This document shows positions 62,047 through 64,000 of a stretch of DNA of 64,000 nucleotides, in pieces. The stretch's first letter is position 1, and each line of letters begins with the position of its first letter. The translations under genes were made by a program, and so were the position numbers. The stretch is from CAVVEQ01 sp963806635 (GTDB lineage Bacteria > Chloroflexota > Anaerolineae > Anaerolineales > Anaerolineaceae), in contig CAWDZA010000002.1 of NCBI GenBank assembly GCA_963806635.1, positions 1-64,000 of the forward strand, given 5' to 3'. The notes under the pieces are model-generated. The model saw nothing but the letters and a program-made list of their open reading frames with translations. It was not told where the DNA came from and ran no database searches.

Positions 62047-62955
62047 AAGCCATCATCTTTACAAAATCCGGATCTCCCGATGTTCTCGTCCTCCGCGATG
62101 TGGCGAAACCCACCCCAAGGGCGGATGAGATCCTGGTCAGGGTGCATGCCGGCACGGTGACTGTTGCGGATGTGAAATTACGTAAGATCCCCAAGTTCCT
62201 CCAAAAAATCTTCTTTCCTCTTTTCGGGTTTGGGGCGAAGGATATCTGGGGGGTGGAGGTGGCGGGCGAGGTGGAAGAAACCGGGAGCGCGGTCACGATT
62301 TTCAAAAAAGGCGATCGCGTCTTTGGAACGACATCCGCGCAGAGCACCGGCGGGAACGCGGAATACATCTGCCTCCCGGAAAGGTTTAAAAACCAGGTGG
62401 TGGCGCGCATCCCGGATTCCGTCAGTTACCAGCAGGCGGCAGCGCTGCCCGTGGGCGGCATGACCGCCCTGCAGCTCCTCCGCCGGGCAAAGATCGAGGC
62501 AGGGTAAAAAGGTTCTTATCTACGGTGCATCGGGGTCGGTGGGCACCTACGCGGTTCAGATCGCCCGCCACCTGGGGGCGGAAGTCTGCGGGGTGTGCAG
62601 TGCCGCCAACCTGGAGCTGGTGCGCTCGCTAGGCGCTCAGAAGGTGATCGATTACACCCGTCCCGATGCATTCGCGGGCGAAGGACAATACGATATCATC
62701 CTGGATGCCGTCGGGAAAATGCCCGGCCAACTGCGGCAGAGATTGCTGAAAGAAGGCGGCGCTCATGTGTCGGTGACCTCCCCAACGCGGGAGATCCTTT
62801 CGGAGCTGGAGTACCTCATGGGTCTCGTGGAATCCGGGGCGGTCAAGCCCGTCATTGACCGCGAGTTCACCCTGGGGCAGGTACCTGAGGCACACCGTTA
62901 CGTTGAAACCGGGCGGAAGCGCGGGAATGTGGTCATCCGCGTGATCGCTGCCTGA
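62043..62955 (+). CDS. Second NAD(P)-dependent alcohol dehydrogenase (one frameshift)
   Basis: About 303 residues and a clear paralogue of the preceding gene: MKAIIFTKSGSPDVLVLRD, GVEVAGEVEETGSAVTIFKK, then VLIYGASGSVGTYAVQIARH (Rossmann) and VIDYTRPDAF. It also lacks zinc ligands. The frame slips one base at 62507, where EAG runs into a stop, and continues as KVLIYGA; one base must be removed. It is coupled to the upstream gene by ATGA (62043-62046). The pair probably arose by tandem duplication. Confidence 0.85.
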
Positions 62956-62977
62956 TCATAATGCGTATCAAAAAGTA

Positions 62978-63006
62978 CCGGCCGGGGTGGTTCGATCCCC
63001 GGCCGT
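62978..63006. terminator. Hairpin between convergent genes
   Basis: CGGCCGGGG (62979-62987) pairs with CCCCGGCCG (62997-63005). It has an A run on the left, so it serves as a terminator mainly for the minus-strand ychF transcript. Confidence 0.65.
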
Positions 63007-63042
63007 ATGCTTTTAATCGCTGTGCACCCGGAAGGTGCGTTG

Positions 63043-64000
63043 CTAGAGGTTGAAGCGGATGTGGACGATATCGCCTTCCTTGACGATATATTCCTTGCCC
63101 TCCAGGCGCAGCTTACCTTTGGCTTTGGCTTCGTTCATTCCGCCGCATTCGATCAAGTCGGTGTAATGCACCACCTCGGCACGGATGAAACCTTTCTGTA
63201 AATCTGTGTGGATCTCGCCCGCGGCTTCGGGCGCTGTGGCACCCACGTGTGTTGTCCAGGCGCGGCATTCATCGGGTCCCACGGTGAAGAACGATTGCAA
63301 ACCGATCAGATCGTAGGATAGACGGATCATGCGGTTGAGGCTGGGCTCTTCGATATTGTATTCCTTGAGGAACTCTGCCATTTCCTCGGGGGGAAGCTGG
63401 GCGATATCCATTTCGAGCCTGGCCTGCAGCGCCACCACCTTGCTGTGCTGGTGGGGATAATCCATCGCGGGCGCGGCCTGCCCTTCGGATACGTTCAACA
63501 CCACCAGGACCGGTTTGCGGGTGAGGAAACCATATCCGGACATGGATTTCTCGTCCTCGGTTGTGATCTCAATATCCCGAAGCGGCTTTTCAGCGCTCAG
63601 AGCTTCGTGAAAGCGCTTGAAGAGCGCGATCTCGGTCTCGATGACGGTTTTCTCGCGCCCGCCACCCTTCTTGTGCTCCTCATCCAGGCGCTCCAGCTTG
63701 CGTTCCACCGCGATCAGGTCATTAAGAATGAATTCGCTATCCATCGCTGCCAGGTCGCGGGAGGGGTCGATGGTGACATGGATATGGGGGACGTTTTCGT
63801 CTTCAAAACAGCGCACCACGTGGATGAAGCCATCCAGCTGGGTGAGCTGGTTGAGAAGTGCCCCGGAGATGCCTGCCGAGCCGGCAGAGCCATCCAACCC
63901 GGCGATATCCACATAGGTGACCTTGGCATAAAGGGTTTTCTTGGGATTGAACATCGCCGAGAGCGTATCCACGCGCGGGTCGGGCACATCCACAACCGCG
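63043..64000 (-). CDS. ychF: Ribosome-associated GTPase/ATPase YchF (5' end cut by window)
   Basis: The visible 318 residues are the C-terminal part of YchF/Obg-like ATPase 1. The G3 motif VDIAGLDG lies near the visible start, the base-recognition strand LVVLNVSEGQ replaces the usual NKxD (as in YchF, which prefers ATP), a coiled-coil insert is at KRFHEALSAEK, and the TGS domain ends in GDIVHIRFNL with FFTVGPDECRAWTTHVG upstream. The P-loop lies outside the window. It binds ribosomes and responds to redox stress (family knowledge). Confidence 0.95.
   Translation of the reverse strand, partial: AVVDVPDPRVDTLSAMFNPKKTLYAKVTYVDIAGLDGSAGSAGISGALLNQLTQLDGFIHVVRCFEDENVPHIHVTIDPSRDLAAMDSEFILNDLIAVERKLERLDEEHKKGGGREKTVIETEIALFKRFHEALSAEKPLRDIEITTEDEKSMSGYGFLTRKPVLVVLNVSEGQAAPAMDYPHQHSKVVALQARLEMDIAQLPPEEMAEFLKEYNIEEPSLNRMIRLSYDLIGLQSFFTVGPDECRAWTTHVGATAPEAAGEIHTDLQKGFIRAEVVHYTDLIECGGMNEAKAKGKLRLEGKEYIVKEGDIVHIRFNL

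Noticed and set aside
6700..62520. Programmed +1 frameshifting as the cause of the many frame changes
   Set aside because: The sites share no slippery codon, stop codon or Shine-Dalgarno-like stimulator, and lie in unrelated genes. Sequence insertions are simpler.

Overview
The window looks like a GC-rich bacterial chromosome, most likely from an anaerobic or microaerophilic member of the Chloroflexota, class Anaerolineae. This is an inference from gene content: L-lactate dehydrogenase, rubrerythrin, hemerythrin, PdxS/PdxT, an NBR1-Ig-like lipoprotein, cohesin/dockerin surface proteins, a LysM-M23 endopeptidase and a stand-alone dnaN. No rRNA or other decisive marker is present. Two parS-type sites and dnaN at 36.8-40.5 kb suggest the window is near the replication origin, although no dnaA or DnaA-box cluster was seen.

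Layout. 1-6.4 kb: MFS transporter (cut by the window edge), hemerythrin, small membrane proteins, L-lactate dehydrogenase, a YdcZ-type transporter, an RNHCP protein behind an attenuator-like leader, and an HSL-type hydrolase. 6.5-13.7 kb: lipoprotein, pirin, a GGDEF / membrane sensor / HD-GYP cyclic-di-GMP set, a TetR-epimerase pair with a clear operator, an SDR and DegV. 13.8-21.9 kb: a minus-strand catabolic-looking block (NERD-like protein, FGGY kinase, HisC-like aminotransferase, nucleotidyltransferase-like protein, metallophosphoesterase, APC permease) behind a GntR/UTRA regulator. 22-33.7 kb: Ddl-like ligase, SCP2-like protein, M24 peptidase, Mrp, MBL protein, GNAT, PdxT-PdxS, rubrerythrin.

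33.8-44.3 kb: a GntR-SPFH operon behind an 8-bp repeat promoter, an alpha/beta hydrolase, parS sites, a PPDK-N protein, dnaN, a leaderless TetR gene with two matching operators, and a LysM-M23 endopeptidase. 44.4-44.85 kb: tRNA-Arg followed by 3.2 tandem 102-bp repeats, each carrying the tRNA 3' end plus a terminator; this is the most unusual structure here. 44.9-49 kb: CrtI-like oxidoreductase and an HPr-kinase/PEPCK-like P-loop protein behind a riboswitch-like leader. 49.2-54.9 kb: large beta-helix/cohesin/dockerin surface protein and a membrane-anchored cohesin protein. 55-56.4 kb: TauE/SafE-cupredoxin and HMA copper genes. 56.5-64 kb: GT39-like membrane protein, SurE, CBS protein, a DUF2178-XRE operon with two quinone-oxidoreductase-like genes, and YchF (cut by the window end).

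Many genes are broken by single-base frameshifts. At about twenty sites where the direction can be read, one base must be removed to restore the family sequence. They cluster at 6.7-15.8, 25-27 and 49.6-62.5 kb, and long genes between are clean. I treat these as probable sequence or assembly insertions and annotate each affected gene over its full span.
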